A DNA stretch of 64,000 nucleotides from an uncultured Christensenella sp. (GCA_910577555.1 CAJTLF010000003.1:1-64000); one strand, 5' to 3'. Counted from the stretch's first letter, positions 53,063 to 61,532 are shown. A program made the numbers and translations. The notes: a model not told the origin generated them from the letters alone.

Positions 53063-53884
53063 CAAAGTAGTTTGCCGTTGGGTAAATAACAGTTCAAAAA
53101 CACGACGGTTTTTAATTTCGTCGCCACCAATAAAGCGAATTTTTCGGTTATTTTCGAATAAATTTACTGTTGATTTTTCCGTTTCATTCAAATCCCTTTT
53201 ATTAATTTCACCGTTTTTTTCCAAAATTGAGACAAGTCTTTGCGCGGTACCTTCTACGCCGTCGTACACGGCGCAACGGTAACGTGCACGGATAATTTCT
53301 TTAATAAATGAATAATGCGTGCAACCAAGTACGACGGCGTCGGCGTCAATTTCAGGCAAATACCCGTTCAACTCGCTTTCATCAAGACAAAACACGTTTT
53401 TTTCTATATAACCCGCTAAATCAGGACAGGCAACCGCTCCGGTTACGCCGTTACCGCATCGCGCAATCAATTCGTTTAAGCTTTTACTTGATACAGTTGC
53501 AGGCGTTGCCAATACAACGCAATTCTTTGCGGAAATTGCAGCGGGCTTAACTGCTGGCTGTATACCTATTATAGGAAAATTATATTTTGCGCGCAGATAG
53601 TCGGCGCACTGCGCGGTTACCGTATTACACGCAATTACCGCGGCAGACGGATAATACTCACGCATTTTACAAAAAAACGCGTCCGCCGTACTCAATAATT
53701 TTTCTTGCGAAAAACTGCCGTAAGGTACGTTGTAATTATCCGCGAAATATATAAAGTTTGTAGCGGGAAGCTTTACCGCGCATTCGCACAGAAGATTAAG
53801 CCCGCCTATTCCGCTATCGAAAAAGCATACGGGGCGACTGTCTGCGTCAAAAAAATCTTTCACTTTAATATAAATATTTCGCAA
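53054..53884 (-). CDS. murI: Glutamate racemase
   Basis: A 276-aa cofactor-independent racemase making D-Glu for MurD. The two catalytic cysteines are in VIACNTVTAQ and VLGCTHYSF, and the N-terminus is VCFFDSGIGGLNLL. The listed start is TTG at 53884 with GGGG upstream; GTG at 53863 is an alternative, though less well placed. It sits upstream of the mraZ promoter and diverges from rpsT. Confidence 0.94.
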   Translation of the reverse strand: MRNIYIKVKDFFDADSRPVCFFDSGIGGLNLLCECAVKLPATNFIYFADNYNVPYGSFSQEKLLSTADAFFCKMREYYPSAAVIACNTVTAQCADYLRAKYNFPIIGIQPAVKPAAISAKNCVVLATPATVSSKSLNELIARCGNGVTGAVACPDLAGYIEKNVFCLDESELNGYLPEIDADAVVLGCTHYSFIKEIIRARYRCAVYDGVEGTAQRLVSILEKNGEINKRDLNETEKSTVNLFENNRKIRFIGGDEIKNRRVFELLFTQRQTTLGK

Positions 53885-53893
53885 ACCCCAAAT

Positions 53894-53922
53894 ATATTAA
53901 AAAAATTGCAAAAGACGTTAAA
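53894..53922 (-). promoter_or_regulatory. Promoter of murI
   Basis: On the minus strand TTTAAC (53922-53917), 17 bases, TAATAT (53899-53894). The leader would be very short. Confidence 0.5.
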
Positions 53923-53928
53923 AAACAG

Positions 53929-53957
53929 TTTACAAGCATTATTTTTTATGATAAAAT
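53929..53957 (+). promoter_or_regulatory. Promoter of rpsT
   Basis: TTTACA (53929-53934), 17 bases, TAAAAT (53952-53957). It is back to back with the murI promoter. Confidence 0.75.
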
Positions 53958-54001
53958 TACCTAAGAATTAAGTGAAATCAAGTATCCAAAGGAGATATGT
54001 A

Positions 54002-54265
54002 ATGCCTAATATTAAGTCTGCTAAAAAGCGCGTGCTTGTAACCGCAAAAAAAACCGCAAGAAACAAGGCTATTAAATCCGAAGTTAAAACCGAGATTAAG
54101 AAATTCCTTGCAGTAGTTGAAAGCGGCGATAAAGCTGCGGCTAAGGCTCAATTCCCCACTACCTGCTCGACGATTGATTGCGCAGTGTCTAAAGGCGTTC
54201 TTAAAAAGAATACCGCCGCTAATAAGAAGTCGGGACTTGCGAAAAAGCTCAACGCAATGGCGTAA
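54002..54265 (+). CDS. rpsT: Ribosomal protein S20
   Basis: An 87-aa basic protein binding 16S rRNA. It starts MPNIKSAKKRV and contains KKTARNKAIKSEVKT and KKNTAANKKSGLAKKL, typical of S20. The ATG at 54002 has AAAGGAG eight bases upstream; the in-frame ATG at 53972 lies before the ribosome site and is rejected. A terminator follows directly. Confidence 0.97.
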   Translation: MPNIKSAKKRVLVTAKKTARNKAIKSEVKTEIKKFLAVVESGDKAAAKAQFPTTCSTIDCAVSKGVLKKNTAANKKSGLAKKLNAMA

Positions 54266-54272
54266 AGAAATA

Positions 54273-54298
54273 AGCGGGCGATATTCGCTCGCTTTTTG
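54273..54298 (+). terminator. Terminator of rpsT
   Basis: AGCGGGCGA and TCGCTCGCT (one G-T pair) around TAT, followed by TTTTTGTTTT. Confidence 0.88.
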
Positions 54299-54327
54299 TT
54301 TTATTAAATATATGCTTTAAAGCATAT

Positions 54328-54397
54328 GCTTCCGTAGTTAAATGGATATAACAGCTCTCTCCTAAGTGTTTGGTATATCCACACAAAACACGGAAAA
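54328..54397 (+). pseudogene. Relic of a tRNA-Arg-like gene
   Basis: The first 39 bases read as a tRNA 5' half: acceptor strand GCTTCCG, linker TA, D arm GTTA-AATGGATA-TAAC, anticodon-stem strand GCTCT and loop CTCCTAA (anticodon CCT). The 3' anticodon strand and T arm are missing. Instead GTGTTT pairs with AAACAC, followed by CGGAA, which would pair with TTCCG of the acceptor. The 8-base CTCCTAAG at the break also occurs in the intact tRNA-Arg downstream, so this may be a recombination scar. Confidence 0.5.
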
Positions 54398-54432
54398 ACA
54401 GCCCATTTCGGGGCTAAAATGGCTGTTTTGAT
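54395..54432 (+). terminator. Terminator between the tRNA relic and tRNA-Arg
   Basis: AAAACAGCC plus ATTT pair with AAAT plus GGCTGTTTT with one bulged C, and a T-rich end. Confidence 0.65.
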
Positions 54433-54438
54433 GTGCTT

Positions 54439-54467
54439 TTGACAACTGAATATAGAATTGGTATAAT
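54439..54467 (+). promoter_or_regulatory. Consensus promoter of tRNA-Arg
   Basis: TTGACA (54439-54444), 17 bases, TATAAT (54462-54467), 25 bases before the tRNA. Confidence 0.88.
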
Positions 54468-54492
54468 AATTGGTATAAAATATTTTGCGTGT

Positions 54493-54569
54493 GTTCGCGT
54501 AGCGTAATAGGATAACGCAATCGCCTCCTAAGCGATAGACTGTGGGTTCGATTCCCGCCGCGAACGCCA
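54493..54569 (+). tRNA. tRNA-Arg (anticodon CCT)
   Basis: A complete cloverleaf of 77 bases including encoded CCA. Acceptor GTTCGCG/CGCGAAC, D arm GCGT/ACGC, anticodon arm ATCGC-CTCCTAA-GCGAT with anticodon CCT, T arm GTGGG-TTCGATT-CCCGC. It has its own promoter and terminator. The flanking int/xis remnants mark it as a likely integration target. Confidence 0.95.
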
Positions 54570-54576
54570 ACGGCTC

Positions 54577-54604
54577 GACCGAGATAAATTCTCGGTCTTT
54601 TTTT
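54577..54604 (+). terminator. Terminator of tRNA-Arg
   Basis: GACCGAGA and TCTCGGTC around a 5-base loop, then seven T. Confidence 0.88.
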
Positions 54605-55271
54605 ATGCCGTGATATTGTTCAGCGCGTTAAGTGCCGTATCTTGCGTATCGGGTATAAAGTGGCTGTACACTTTGAGCGTTACCGTCGAATCGCTGTGTC
54701 CCATATACTTACTTACTGTTTGTATCGGAACATTCTGCGACAAAAGCAAACTGCAATATGTATGCCGTAAGCCATGACAGGTAACTTCTTTCATTTTCCA
54801 TTCACGCTCATAGCGTTTCAAATACTGTCCGACCGAGTGCGGAAAGATAGGCAAACGGTAAATATTAACGGCTAAGTAATAACCTTTGCGACTCATACCA
54901 TAAGACGAACAGCGCGTTATTATATGCTCTCGCGCAAGTTCTCGGAAGTTTACGGTTTTGGGAAAATCCTTTTTGACTTTGACTGTCGGTATTGTTTGGT
55001 AGCCTTTCTGTGCAAAACTGTTCAAAAACATTTGCACGTCGCGCACCGTAATAACCGATATGGGTTTATCGTCAAGGTGTTGTTCAACCAAAAACGCATT
55101 GAATTTTCTGCCGACTTCTTGCGCTCGCAGGTAGTAACTAATAGAAAGATTGGCTTTTATGTTCGCTTGCCACTCTTTCATCAATTCCGAGAACGTAAGT
55201 ACCTTTGAACGCAAGACTGTCGTTTCTTCTTGGTAAGCCTTTGCAACGTCTTCTTCAAATTCGATAGACAG
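54603..55271 (-). pseudogene. Decayed phage-type tyrosine integrase
   Basis: The open frame (from 55271, with a usable TTG at 55214) encodes about 220 residues. A core-binding domain (VLTFSELMKEWQANIK and VRDVQMFLNSFAQKG) is visible. The C-terminal catalytic boxes are CHGLRHTYCS, MGHSDSTVTL and KVYSHF, with the nucleophile Tyr. The stretch between them that should hold the first catalytic Arg (TGxRxGE) and the Lys is absent, and the N-terminal arm-binding domain is lost. Its 5' end overlaps the excisionase-like ORF in another frame. An internally deleted, inactive relic beside a tRNA gene is the simplest reading. Confidence 0.8.
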
Positions 55272-55416
55272 TTATATCGACCAAAACCTTGTTACCTGCG
55301 GTAAGACATTTAATCTTGCCTTCCTTGCACCACATACGGATTGTATGTACGGTAACGGCGGTTTCGGCATCCTGCTGACGAAACATATCAAATGCTTTTT
55401 TAATGCTTCGTAACAT
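55255..55416 (-). pseudogene. Excisionase-like helix-turn-helix remnant
   Basis: A 53-codon ORF with GGAGG eight bases before its ATG. The segment TAVTVHTIRMWCKEGKIKCL with AGNKVLV resembles MerR/Xis-type excisionases, where a helix-turn-helix is followed by a small wing. It ends in VDITVYRI*, and the integrase frame opens inside its last codons. Probably an xis gene truncated by the same deletion that removed the integrase N-terminus. The upstream 55417-55714 holds no further gene. Confidence 0.6.
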
Positions 55417-55714
55417 TTGCGTTTGCCTCCTTGTTCAGATTAGAAAGCGATTATCATAAACAGCGGTTTATTCCGTTTCGTTTAATCACTTTCCGCAGAT
55501 AATATAACTTTTATCTTGCGAAATTACGAGTAGTAAGCCAAGTACAAACATATTAGTTTCGGTTTACTTTCACATTAGTCCTACGGTCTGGGGCGGTATT
55601 GGAAAAGGACTGAACAGCTCTATTCAGTTTTAGTCTTACGGCAACGGCTTTTTCCGATACACACCCCTGTCGAAAGACAAATAAAATGAAATAATACTTG
55701 TCGTTTTCAGGTTC

Positions 55715-55743
55715 TTGATATTTAACGCAATTTACAGTATAAT
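55715..55743 (+). promoter_or_regulatory. Promoter of the two-component regulator genes
   Basis: TTGATA (55715-55720), 17 bases, TATAAT (55738-55743), 35 bases before the ATG at 55778. Confidence 0.82.
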
Positions 55744-55777
55744 AGATATGTAATGCTTTCAAAATCGGGAGTTCTTT

Positions 55778-56452
55778 ATGTATAAAATTTTACTTGTAGA
55801 AGACGACGAAATTATATCAAAATCAATTAAGCAACACCTTGAAAATTGGAGTTTTGAAGTAATAGCAACGCGAGATTTCAAAAATATTACAAATGAGTTT
55901 ACTGAGTGCAACGCTCATATTGTTTTACTTGATTTAATATTGCCGTTTTACGACGGTTTTTATTGGTGTAAAGAAATTCGCAAAATTTCCAACGTGCCTA
56001 TTGTGTTTTTATCGTCGGCTTCCGACAATATGAACATTGTTATGGCTGTCAATATGGGCGGTGATGATTTTATTTCCAAACCGTTTAACGTAAGCGTTCT
56101 TCTTGCTAAAATTCAAGCGATATTAAGACGAACATACGATATGCCGAACGTTATTTCCATTCTCGAACATAAAGGCATAATTTTGAACTTGAACGATTTT
56201 ACTCTTTCTTATCGGGATAAGAGTATGGAACTTACAAAAAACGAGTTTCGTATATTGGAAACATTGCTTGTAAATAAGGGAAAAATCGTAAGCCGCGATA
56301 CTTTGATGATGAAATTGTGGCAAGACGATAATTATGTCGAAGAAAATACGTTGACGGTAAACGTAACGCGGCTTAGGAAGAAATTAGAAGATTTAGGTAT
56401 CGACGATTTTATCAAAACAAAAGTCGGTTGCGGCTATATCATTGAACTATGA
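55778..56452 (+). CDS. Response regulator, OmpR/PhoB family (BceR-like)
   Basis: A 224-aa regulator: receiver domain with acidic pocket VEDDE, phospho-acceptor Asp in IVLLDLILP, and Lys in SKPF; then a winged-helix DNA-binding domain (NEFRILETLLVNKGKIVSRDTL). It is followed after nine bases by its kinase and then by an ABC transporter of the bacitracin/peptide-detoxification type, so it probably activates the transporter promoter at about 57481-57525. Confidence 0.93.
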   Translation: MYKILLVEDDEIISKSIKQHLENWSFEVIATRDFKNITNEFTECNAHIVLLDLILPFYDGFYWCKEIRKISNVPIVFLSSASDNMNIVMAVNMGGDDFISKPFNVSVLLAKIQAILRRTYDMPNVISILEHKGIILNLNDFTLSYRDKSMELTKNEFRILETLLVNKGKIVSRDTLMMKLWQDDNYVEENTLTVNVTRLRKKLEDLGIDDFIKTKVGCGYIIEL

Positions 56453-56461
56453 GAAAAAATT

Positions 56462-57448
56462 ATGAAAGCACTAAAACTCATTCCGAAATATCTATGGCAA
56501 TATAAATTCGTAATAGCATTGCTTTTTGTTTTTACGGCTGTTTTTGCGTTGATTGCATATCTATATCAAATGGTGGTTGAAGCGATTTTATACGCATTTG
56601 CACTGTGTTTTGTCATTATAATCATTTTGGTGGCGATACACTTTTATTTATATTGTAAAAAGCATTTCGAGCGTATTCGGCTCTTGAATTACCCTTTGAC
56701 TTTGCAATTACCTATTCCCCAAAATCTGACGGAAACGGAATTGTATGCGGTTATCGAAAAAATCAGAGAACAGTATAAAAATGATATAAATAAAAAACAA
56801 AAAGAACATTCGGAATATTTAGACTATTATACTATGTGGATGCACCAAATAAAGACGCCTATTTCGGCAATGGGGCTTATACTGCAAAACTCCGATACGA
56901 AAGAAAGCCGAGCGCTTACCGCAGAACTTTTCCGAATAGAACAGTATGTTGAAATGGCATTATGGTATTTACGAATGGACGATATGACGGATATGGTGTT
57001 TAAGTCCTATGATTTAGACGAAATTATAAAAGAAACCGTCAGAAAATATGCGCCGCTTTTTATAAGCAAAAAAATCAAAGTAAATTATACGCCGGCGAAT
57101 TGTAAAGTTATTACGGACAAAAAATGGCTGTCCTTCATAATCGAACAACTTTTATCCAACGCAATCAAATACACCGAAAAAGGCAGCGTTACAATTACGG
57201 TGGAAAACAAAGTGATTATCATTGAAGATACGGGTATAGGTATCAGAAAAGAAGATTTGCCAAGAATTTTTGAAAAAGGTTATACGGGTTATAACGGTCG
57301 AATCGAAAAAAAATCAACGGGAATAGGCTTATATCTATCCCGTCGGGCGGCGGAAAAACTCTCTCATAAACTTTCCGTTACTTCCGAAATCGGAACGGGT
57401 AGCAAGTTTTATATAGATACGAATACTTATAATCTTAAAGTTGAATGA
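56462..57448 (+). CDS. Intramembrane-sensing histidine kinase (BceS-like)
   Basis: A 328-aa kinase with two closely spaced transmembrane helices (about 15-65) and almost no external loop, the hallmark of Bce-type kinases that sense through their transporter. The DHp box is YTMWMHQIKTPISAM with the phospho-His; the ATPase domain has N-box LLSNAIKYTEKG, G1 EDTGIGI and STGIGLYLS. It is paired with the response regulator upstream. Confidence 0.93.
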   Translation: MKALKLIPKYLWQYKFVIALLFVFTAVFALIAYLYQMVVEAILYAFALCFVIIIILVAIHFYLYCKKHFERIRLLNYPLTLQLPIPQNLTETELYAVIEKIREQYKNDINKKQKEHSEYLDYYTMWMHQIKTPISAMGLILQNSDTKESRALTAELFRIEQYVEMALWYLRMDDMTDMVFKSYDLDEIIKETVRKYAPLFISKKIKVNYTPANCKVITDKKWLSFIIEQLLSNAIKYTEKGSVTITVENKVIIIEDTGIGIRKEDLPRIFEKGYTGYNGRIEKKSTGIGLYLSRRAAEKLSHKLSVTSEIGTGSKFYIDTNTYNLKVE

Positions 57449-57480
57449 CCTTACGAAAATGTCATTTCTTCCGGCCGAAA

Positions 57481-57525
57481 TGTAACACCGTGTAATTGTG
57501 TTTATTTCGGCTGTTTTGATAAAAT
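57481..57525 (+). promoter_or_regulatory. Promoter and candidate regulator site of the Bce-type transporter
   Basis: TTGTGT (57496-57501), 18 bases, TAAAAT (57520-57525). Directly upstream TGTAACACCGTGTAA has a short inverted core ACAC-C-GTGT, a plausible site for the response regulator. Kinase and transporter genes are otherwise separated by 109 bases. Confidence 0.5.
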
Positions 57526-57557
57526 TAAATTATCTTAAAATTCGGAGGTAGTTTAAG

Positions 57558-58325
57558 TTGGCTCTTTTATCGGTACAAAATTTAAGTAAAGTATATTCTT
57601 CACGTTTAGGCGGCAATCAAGTTACCGCTCTTTCTGACGTTACTTTTTCGGTTGAATGCGGTGAATACGTTGCGATTATGGGCGAATCGGGTTCGGGTAA
57701 AACAACCCTGCTCAATATTCTCGCCGCACTCGATAAGCCTACAAACGGAACGGTTGATTTAGACGGTAAACTTCTTTCAAGCATTAGCGAAAAAGAAATT
57801 GCGGCATTTCGACGTGATAATCTCGGTTTTGTCTTTCAAGAATTTAATTTGTTAGATACTTTTTCTTTGAAAGACAATATCTTCTTGCCGCTTGTGCTTG
57901 CGAAAAAAAGTTATGAAGAAATGGAAAATCGTCTTGCCCCTATTGCGACAGAACTCGGCATTAAAGATATTTTGGAAAAATATCCTTATGAAGTTTCGGG
58001 CGGGCAAAAGCAACGCGCCGCCGTCGCGCGCGCAATCATTACCAACCCCAAACTGATTTTAGCGGACGAACCTACGGGCGCATTGGACTCGCGCTCGACC
58101 GACAGCCTATTGGATGTGTTTGAAACAATCAATAAAAACGGTCAGACAATTCTAATGGTTACGCATTCCACGAAAGCGGCAAGCCGTGCCGGTAGAATAT
58201 TGTTCATTAAAGACGGACTACTTTTTCACCAAATTTATCGCGGTGAAAGCAATAACGAAGAATTGTATTGTAAAATTTCGGACACGCTGACATTGCTTGC
58301 TACGGGGGAACGAAAAAATGGTTAA
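57558..58325 (+). CDS. Bce-type ABC transporter ATPase
   Basis: A 255-aa ATPase of the MacB/BceA class. Walker A is GESGSGKTT, Q-loop FVFQEFNLLD, signature SGGQKQRAAVARA and Walker B LILADEPTGALDSRS. The start is TTG with GGAGG nine bases upstream; no ATG fits. The product would power removal of peptide antibiotics from lipid-linked wall precursors, in line with the wall-synthesis targets of this family, though substrate is not predictable. Confidence 0.92.
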   Translation: MALLSVQNLSKVYSSRLGGNQVTALSDVTFSVECGEYVAIMGESGSGKTTLLNILAALDKPTNGTVDLDGKLLSSISEKEIAAFRRDNLGFVFQEFNLLDTFSLKDNIFLPLVLAKKSYEEMENRLAPIATELGIKDILEKYPYEVSGGQKQRAAVARAIITNPKLILADEPTGALDSRSTDSLLDVFETINKNGQTILMVTHSTKAASRAGRILFIKDGLLFHQIYRGESNNEELYCKISDTLTLLATGERKNG

Positions 58326-60309
58326 AAACTTATATGCCCGTCTTGCGTTTGGAAATTTGAAGAAAAACCGTAGAATATATTTGCCGTATATATTGACCTG
58401 TATCATTACGGTTATGATGTTTTATATGATTTACTCTCTTTATACCAATGAGAGTATTGCGGCAATGCACGGCGGTCAAACAATTCAATATACTTTGAAT
58501 TTCGGTACGGTAATCGTCGGGATATTTGCCGTTATATTTCTGTTTTATACAAACAGTTTTGTCATCAAACGCCGTCAAAAAGAGTTTGGACTATTTAACG
58601 TTCTCGGAATGGAAAAACGGCATTTAGGTATTGTTTTGCTGTTTGAAGTTTTATACATTGCTTTATTTTCAATAATACTCGGCATAGCGTTAGGAATGTT
58701 ATTGGATAAGCTGATGTATTTGATTATTGCGCGTATTTTACATGCAAATTACGGCGCCGGTTTTTATATTTCGTGGAAGTCAACGCTATTTACGACTTTG
58801 TTGTTTGCGTGTATCTTTGCCGGTATATATATCTTTTCTCTTATTCGTATCAATATATCAAAACCCGTCGAATTATTAAAGGGTGATAATATGGGAGAAA
58901 AAGAACCGAAAACGCGGCATATAATGGCGATATTAGGTATTATTACGCTCGCTGCCGGCTATGCGTTGGCTATTTTTACAAAGGACGCCGTTGACGCCGT
59001 TTTATTATTTTTTATTGCCGTCATTTTAGTGATTATAGGAACGTACTTTCTCTTTACGGCAGGCAGTATTGCTCTTTTGAAAGTTTTGAAAAAGAACAAG
59101 AAGTATTATTATAAGCCAAACCATTTTACAAGCGTTTCCGGTATGACGTATCGAATGAAACAAAACTCGGTCGGACTTGCAAGTATATGTATTCTCGCTA
59201 CAATGCTGCTTGTTACAATATCGGCGACGACCTCATTTATGTTCGGCAGAAATGATATGATAGCACAAAAATACCCATACGATTTAATTGTGCAAGCAAA
59301 CGTAAGCGAAAATGCCAACAGCACATTAACGGCGGATATCCGTTCGGAAATCGAAAAAAACGGTATGACGACAGAACAAGAAATACTATGCAATTATTTA
59401 CCTTTGGCGGCATTTTCCGACGGTAACAAAATAAATCTTCAAAAATCAGCGGGCGCAAATCCGTTATTATTATTGTTTGTTACCGCGCAAACGTATAATG
59501 ACATTACAGGCTCGCATAAACAACTCGGTAACGACGAAATTATAATAAGTGAAAGCAATATAAAATTTAATTACGAAACCGTTAGTGTCTTTGATACAAA
59601 TTATACTGTAAAAGAGAAAGTTGACAGTTTTGTTAAAGACGGATTTATGGCAAACGATATCGGGGCGTTTGCCTGCGGAATGTATCTTGTAGTGTCCGAC
59701 AACACGGCGCTAAATGCAATCTATGAAAAATATAAAGCCGAATATGGCGAAAATGCACCGACGATACAGTTTAGTTACGGGGTGAATTTTAAGAATACCA
59801 AAGAACAGCAAATTGTTTTTTCGGATGCGCTCTCGGCTATGTTGCAGGAAAAGAATTATAACGCACGCTATTCAATTCGCGTTATTAAAGCCGAAGAATT
59901 TATGAGTCTTTACGGCGGATTGTTTTTTCTCGGTGTATATCTCGGACTTCTCTTTTTAATGGGTGCTATTCTCATTATTTATTACAAACAGATTTCGGAA
60001 GGCTATGAAGATAAAAAACGTTTTGAAATTATGCAGAAGGTCGGAATGAGTTATGCCGAAGTTAAAAAGTCTATTAACACACAAATTCTTATGGTGTTTT
60101 TCTTGCCTTTAATAATGGCAGGAATTCACGTTGCTTTTGCTTTTCCTATGATAAATAAGATTATGAGTTTGCTTGCACTTTTGAACACAAAATTATTTGC
60201 GCTCTGTACGCTCGGCTGTTTTGCCGCATTCTCGCTTATATATGTGTTTGTATATTTTTTAACGGCAAAGATTTATCACCGTATTGTGAAAAGCAATGAT
60301 ATATATTAA
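58318..60309 (+). CDS. Bce-type ABC transporter permease
   Basis: A 663-aa FtsX-like permease. About ten transmembrane helices are seen: one near residues 20-45, three more by 185, two around 200-255, one around 285-310, and three at the C-terminus. A large extracellular domain (about 315-530) lies between helices seven and eight, the sensing/binding domain of BceB. The ATG at 58318 has GGGGG upstream and overlaps the ATPase gene by eight bases; the in-frame ATG at 58297 precedes that site. Confidence 0.92.
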   Translation: MVKNLYARLAFGNLKKNRRIYLPYILTCIITVMMFYMIYSLYTNESIAAMHGGQTIQYTLNFGTVIVGIFAVIFLFYTNSFVIKRRQKEFGLFNVLGMEKRHLGIVLLFEVLYIALFSIILGIALGMLLDKLMYLIIARILHANYGAGFYISWKSTLFTTLLFACIFAGIYIFSLIRINISKPVELLKGDNMGEKEPKTRHIMAILGIITLAAGYALAIFTKDAVDAVLLFFIAVILVIIGTYFLFTAGSIALLKVLKKNKKYYYKPNHFTSVSGMTYRMKQNSVGLASICILATMLLVTISATTSFMFGRNDMIAQKYPYDLIVQANVSENANSTLTADIRSEIEKNGMTTEQEILCNYLPLAAFSDGNKINLQKSAGANPLLLLFVTAQTYNDITGSHKQLGNDEIIISESNIKFNYETVSVFDTNYTVKEKVDSFVKDGFMANDIGAFACGMYLVVSDNTALNAIYEKYKAEYGENAPTIQFSYGVNFKNTKEQQIVFSDALSAMLQEKNYNARYSIRVIKAEEFMSLYGGLFFLGVYLGLLFLMGAILIIYYKQISEGYEDKKRFEIMQKVGMSYAEVKKSINTQILMVFFLPLIMAGIHVAFAFPMINKIMSLLALLNTKLFALCTLGCFAAFSLIYVFVYFLTAKIYHRIVKSNDIY

Positions 60310-60329
60310 ACGAACTACAATAATTATCT

Positions 60330-60506
60330 ATGGAAAACGATGAAATACTAAATAATGCTTATTATTATGCCGATTGTCCGCATTGCAATAATACGCTTGT
60401 ACAAGCAAAAAACGGAATGGACGGCTATATAAAATGTTTGAAATGCGGCAAGTACATTCATATCATTATTCGCAACGGAACTGTCGTTATCAAAACAAAA
60501 ACCTAA
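60330..60506 (+). CDS. Zinc-ribbon miniprotein (Com-like)
   Basis: A 58-aa ORF, MENDEILNNA onwards, with two Cys pairs, CPHC and CLKCGK, separated by about 18 residues as in small zinc ribbons such as phage Mu Com. No ribosome site is obvious; it begins 21 bases after the permease stop codon and is closed by a strong terminator, so it may be the last cistron of the transporter transcript. Function unknown. Confidence 0.6.
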   Translation: MENDEILNNAYYYADCPHCNNTLVQAKNGMDGYIKCLKCGKYIHIIIRNGTVVIKTKT

Positions 60507-60508
60507 TT

Positions 60509-60540
60509 AAAGGACGCTCGGAAACGAGCGTCCTTTTTCT
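60509..60540 (+). terminator. Terminator of the Bce module
   Basis: AAAGGACGCTCG and CGAGCGTCCTTT around GAAA, then TTTCT. It is GC-rich and nearly perfect. Confidence 0.9.
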
Positions 60541-60596
60541 ATAAAATAAGCGATTTCCCGACAATGCTTATTATTTTTCACTTTCATTATTTTGCT

Positions 60597-61034
60597 ATGA
60601 ATATACCGAATAAACTGAAAATAACTTATAACGCTGAATTGCCGAACGGTAAACGGTTTTCGGAAAGCACGGAAAGCAACGCCGTGAATACGGAAATTTT
60701 ATCTTATTCCGTATCGAAAATATTAAGCTCCGACAGAACTTCCGTGCGCGAAGGTCAACGAGTTCATAATACCGTAACCGTTATAAACAATTAGGCAACG
60801 AAATTATTCAATAGTTTCTTCAATCTTCCGCAACCCAACGGAGCGAGTTTCGCGGACGGTAGCGTTAAAATAAACGGAATTTCACAACCGACATACGACC
60901 CTGTAAAAGGATTTTCTATTCCGGACTTAGCTCCCGACGAAACTGTTATTATTGAATACGAAATAACGGCAAACAAACCCAAAAACATTACTGATATATC
61001 TCAATTTGCACTTTTATTGCTTGCTGTTTTTTGA
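60597..61034 (+). pseudogene. Fragment of a repeat-type surface protein with an in-frame stop
   Basis: From the ATG at 60597 the frame encodes NKLKITYNAELPNGKRFSES and reaches TAG at 60792-60794. The same frame then continues directly with ATKLFNSFFNLPQPNGASF, KINGISQPTYDP and DLAPDETVIIEYEITANKP to TGA at 61032. Both parts fit one DUF11-like extracellular beta-domain. There is no ribosome site, no signal peptide and no anchor, so it is a relic of a larger surface protein with a nonsense change. Confidence 0.65.
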
Positions 61035-61050
61035 TTTTTTAAGTTCTTCT

Positions 61051-61356
61051 TCAAGTTCTTTTATCCGTTCCATCTTTTATCTTCTCACTGTTTTCCAATT
61101 CCTTTAACTTTTCTTTTTTAAGTGTCTCTTCTTTTTCTAATTTTTCTATTTTTTTATTTAAATATCTTAATATTAAAAGACATAAAATTATTCCAAAAAC
61201 AGATAAGCCTAAAATAACCAATCCAACATACCACAGATCGGGTTTTATAATCATAAATATAATTGAACCTATAGCCGTAATTATAGGTGCTACAATTAAT
61301 AATTTATATCTGTCTTTGCTATATTCATATACTTCTGAACCAAATTTCTTCTTCAT
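61051..61356 (-). CDS. Small membrane protein, function unknown
   Basis: A 101-aa protein with two hydrophobic helices (about 18-37 and 43-65) separated by a short loop (KPDLWY), then a highly charged Lys/Glu coiled tail. I do not recognise a family. GGAGG lies 14 bases before the ATG, rather far. It is transcribed from a promoter at 61533-61561 through a tiny leader ORF and a terminator, which suggests regulated expression. Confidence 0.6.
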   Translation of the reverse strand: MKKKFGSEVYEYSKDRYKLLIVAPIITAIGSIIFMIIKPDLWYVGLVILGLSVFGIILCLLILRYLNKKIEKLEKEETLKKEKLKELENSEKIKDGTDKRT

Positions 61357-61384
61357 AATAAACTGTAGAACCTCCGAATTTAAA

Positions 61385-61422
61385 CAAAAAAGCGCAAAGA
61401 AACGATACGTTTCGTTCGCGCT
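61385..61422 (-). terminator. Attenuator-like terminator before the small membrane protein gene
   Basis: On the minus strand AGCGCGAACGAAACG pairs with CGTTTCTTTGCGCT (with one unpaired base and one mismatch) around TAT, followed by TTTTTTG. The last bases of the leader stop codon form the foot of the stem. Confidence 0.7.
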
Positions 61423-61441
61423 AAAAAACTAAAATATCCAT
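61421..61441 (-). CDS. Putative six-residue leader peptide
   Basis: ATG at 61441 encodes MDILVF followed by TAG, whose A and G belong to the terminator stem. A GGGGG ribosome site lies eight bases upstream. The layout parallels the carA leader and inducible resistance leaders. It could also be chance. Confidence 0.4.
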   Translation of the reverse strand: MDILVF

Positions 61442-61532
61442 TGGAGTAACCCCCAAAATTAATATATAAAATATTACAAATAATTTTTATTGAATTTAAT
61501 CACTGCTTAACGCAACCGTTTATTACAAACAA

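Noticed and set aside
55417..55714. Possible genes in the gap between xis remnant and response regulator
   Set aside because: Only a 69-codon minus-strand frame without ribosome site or recognisable sequence is present; I see no support for a gene here.
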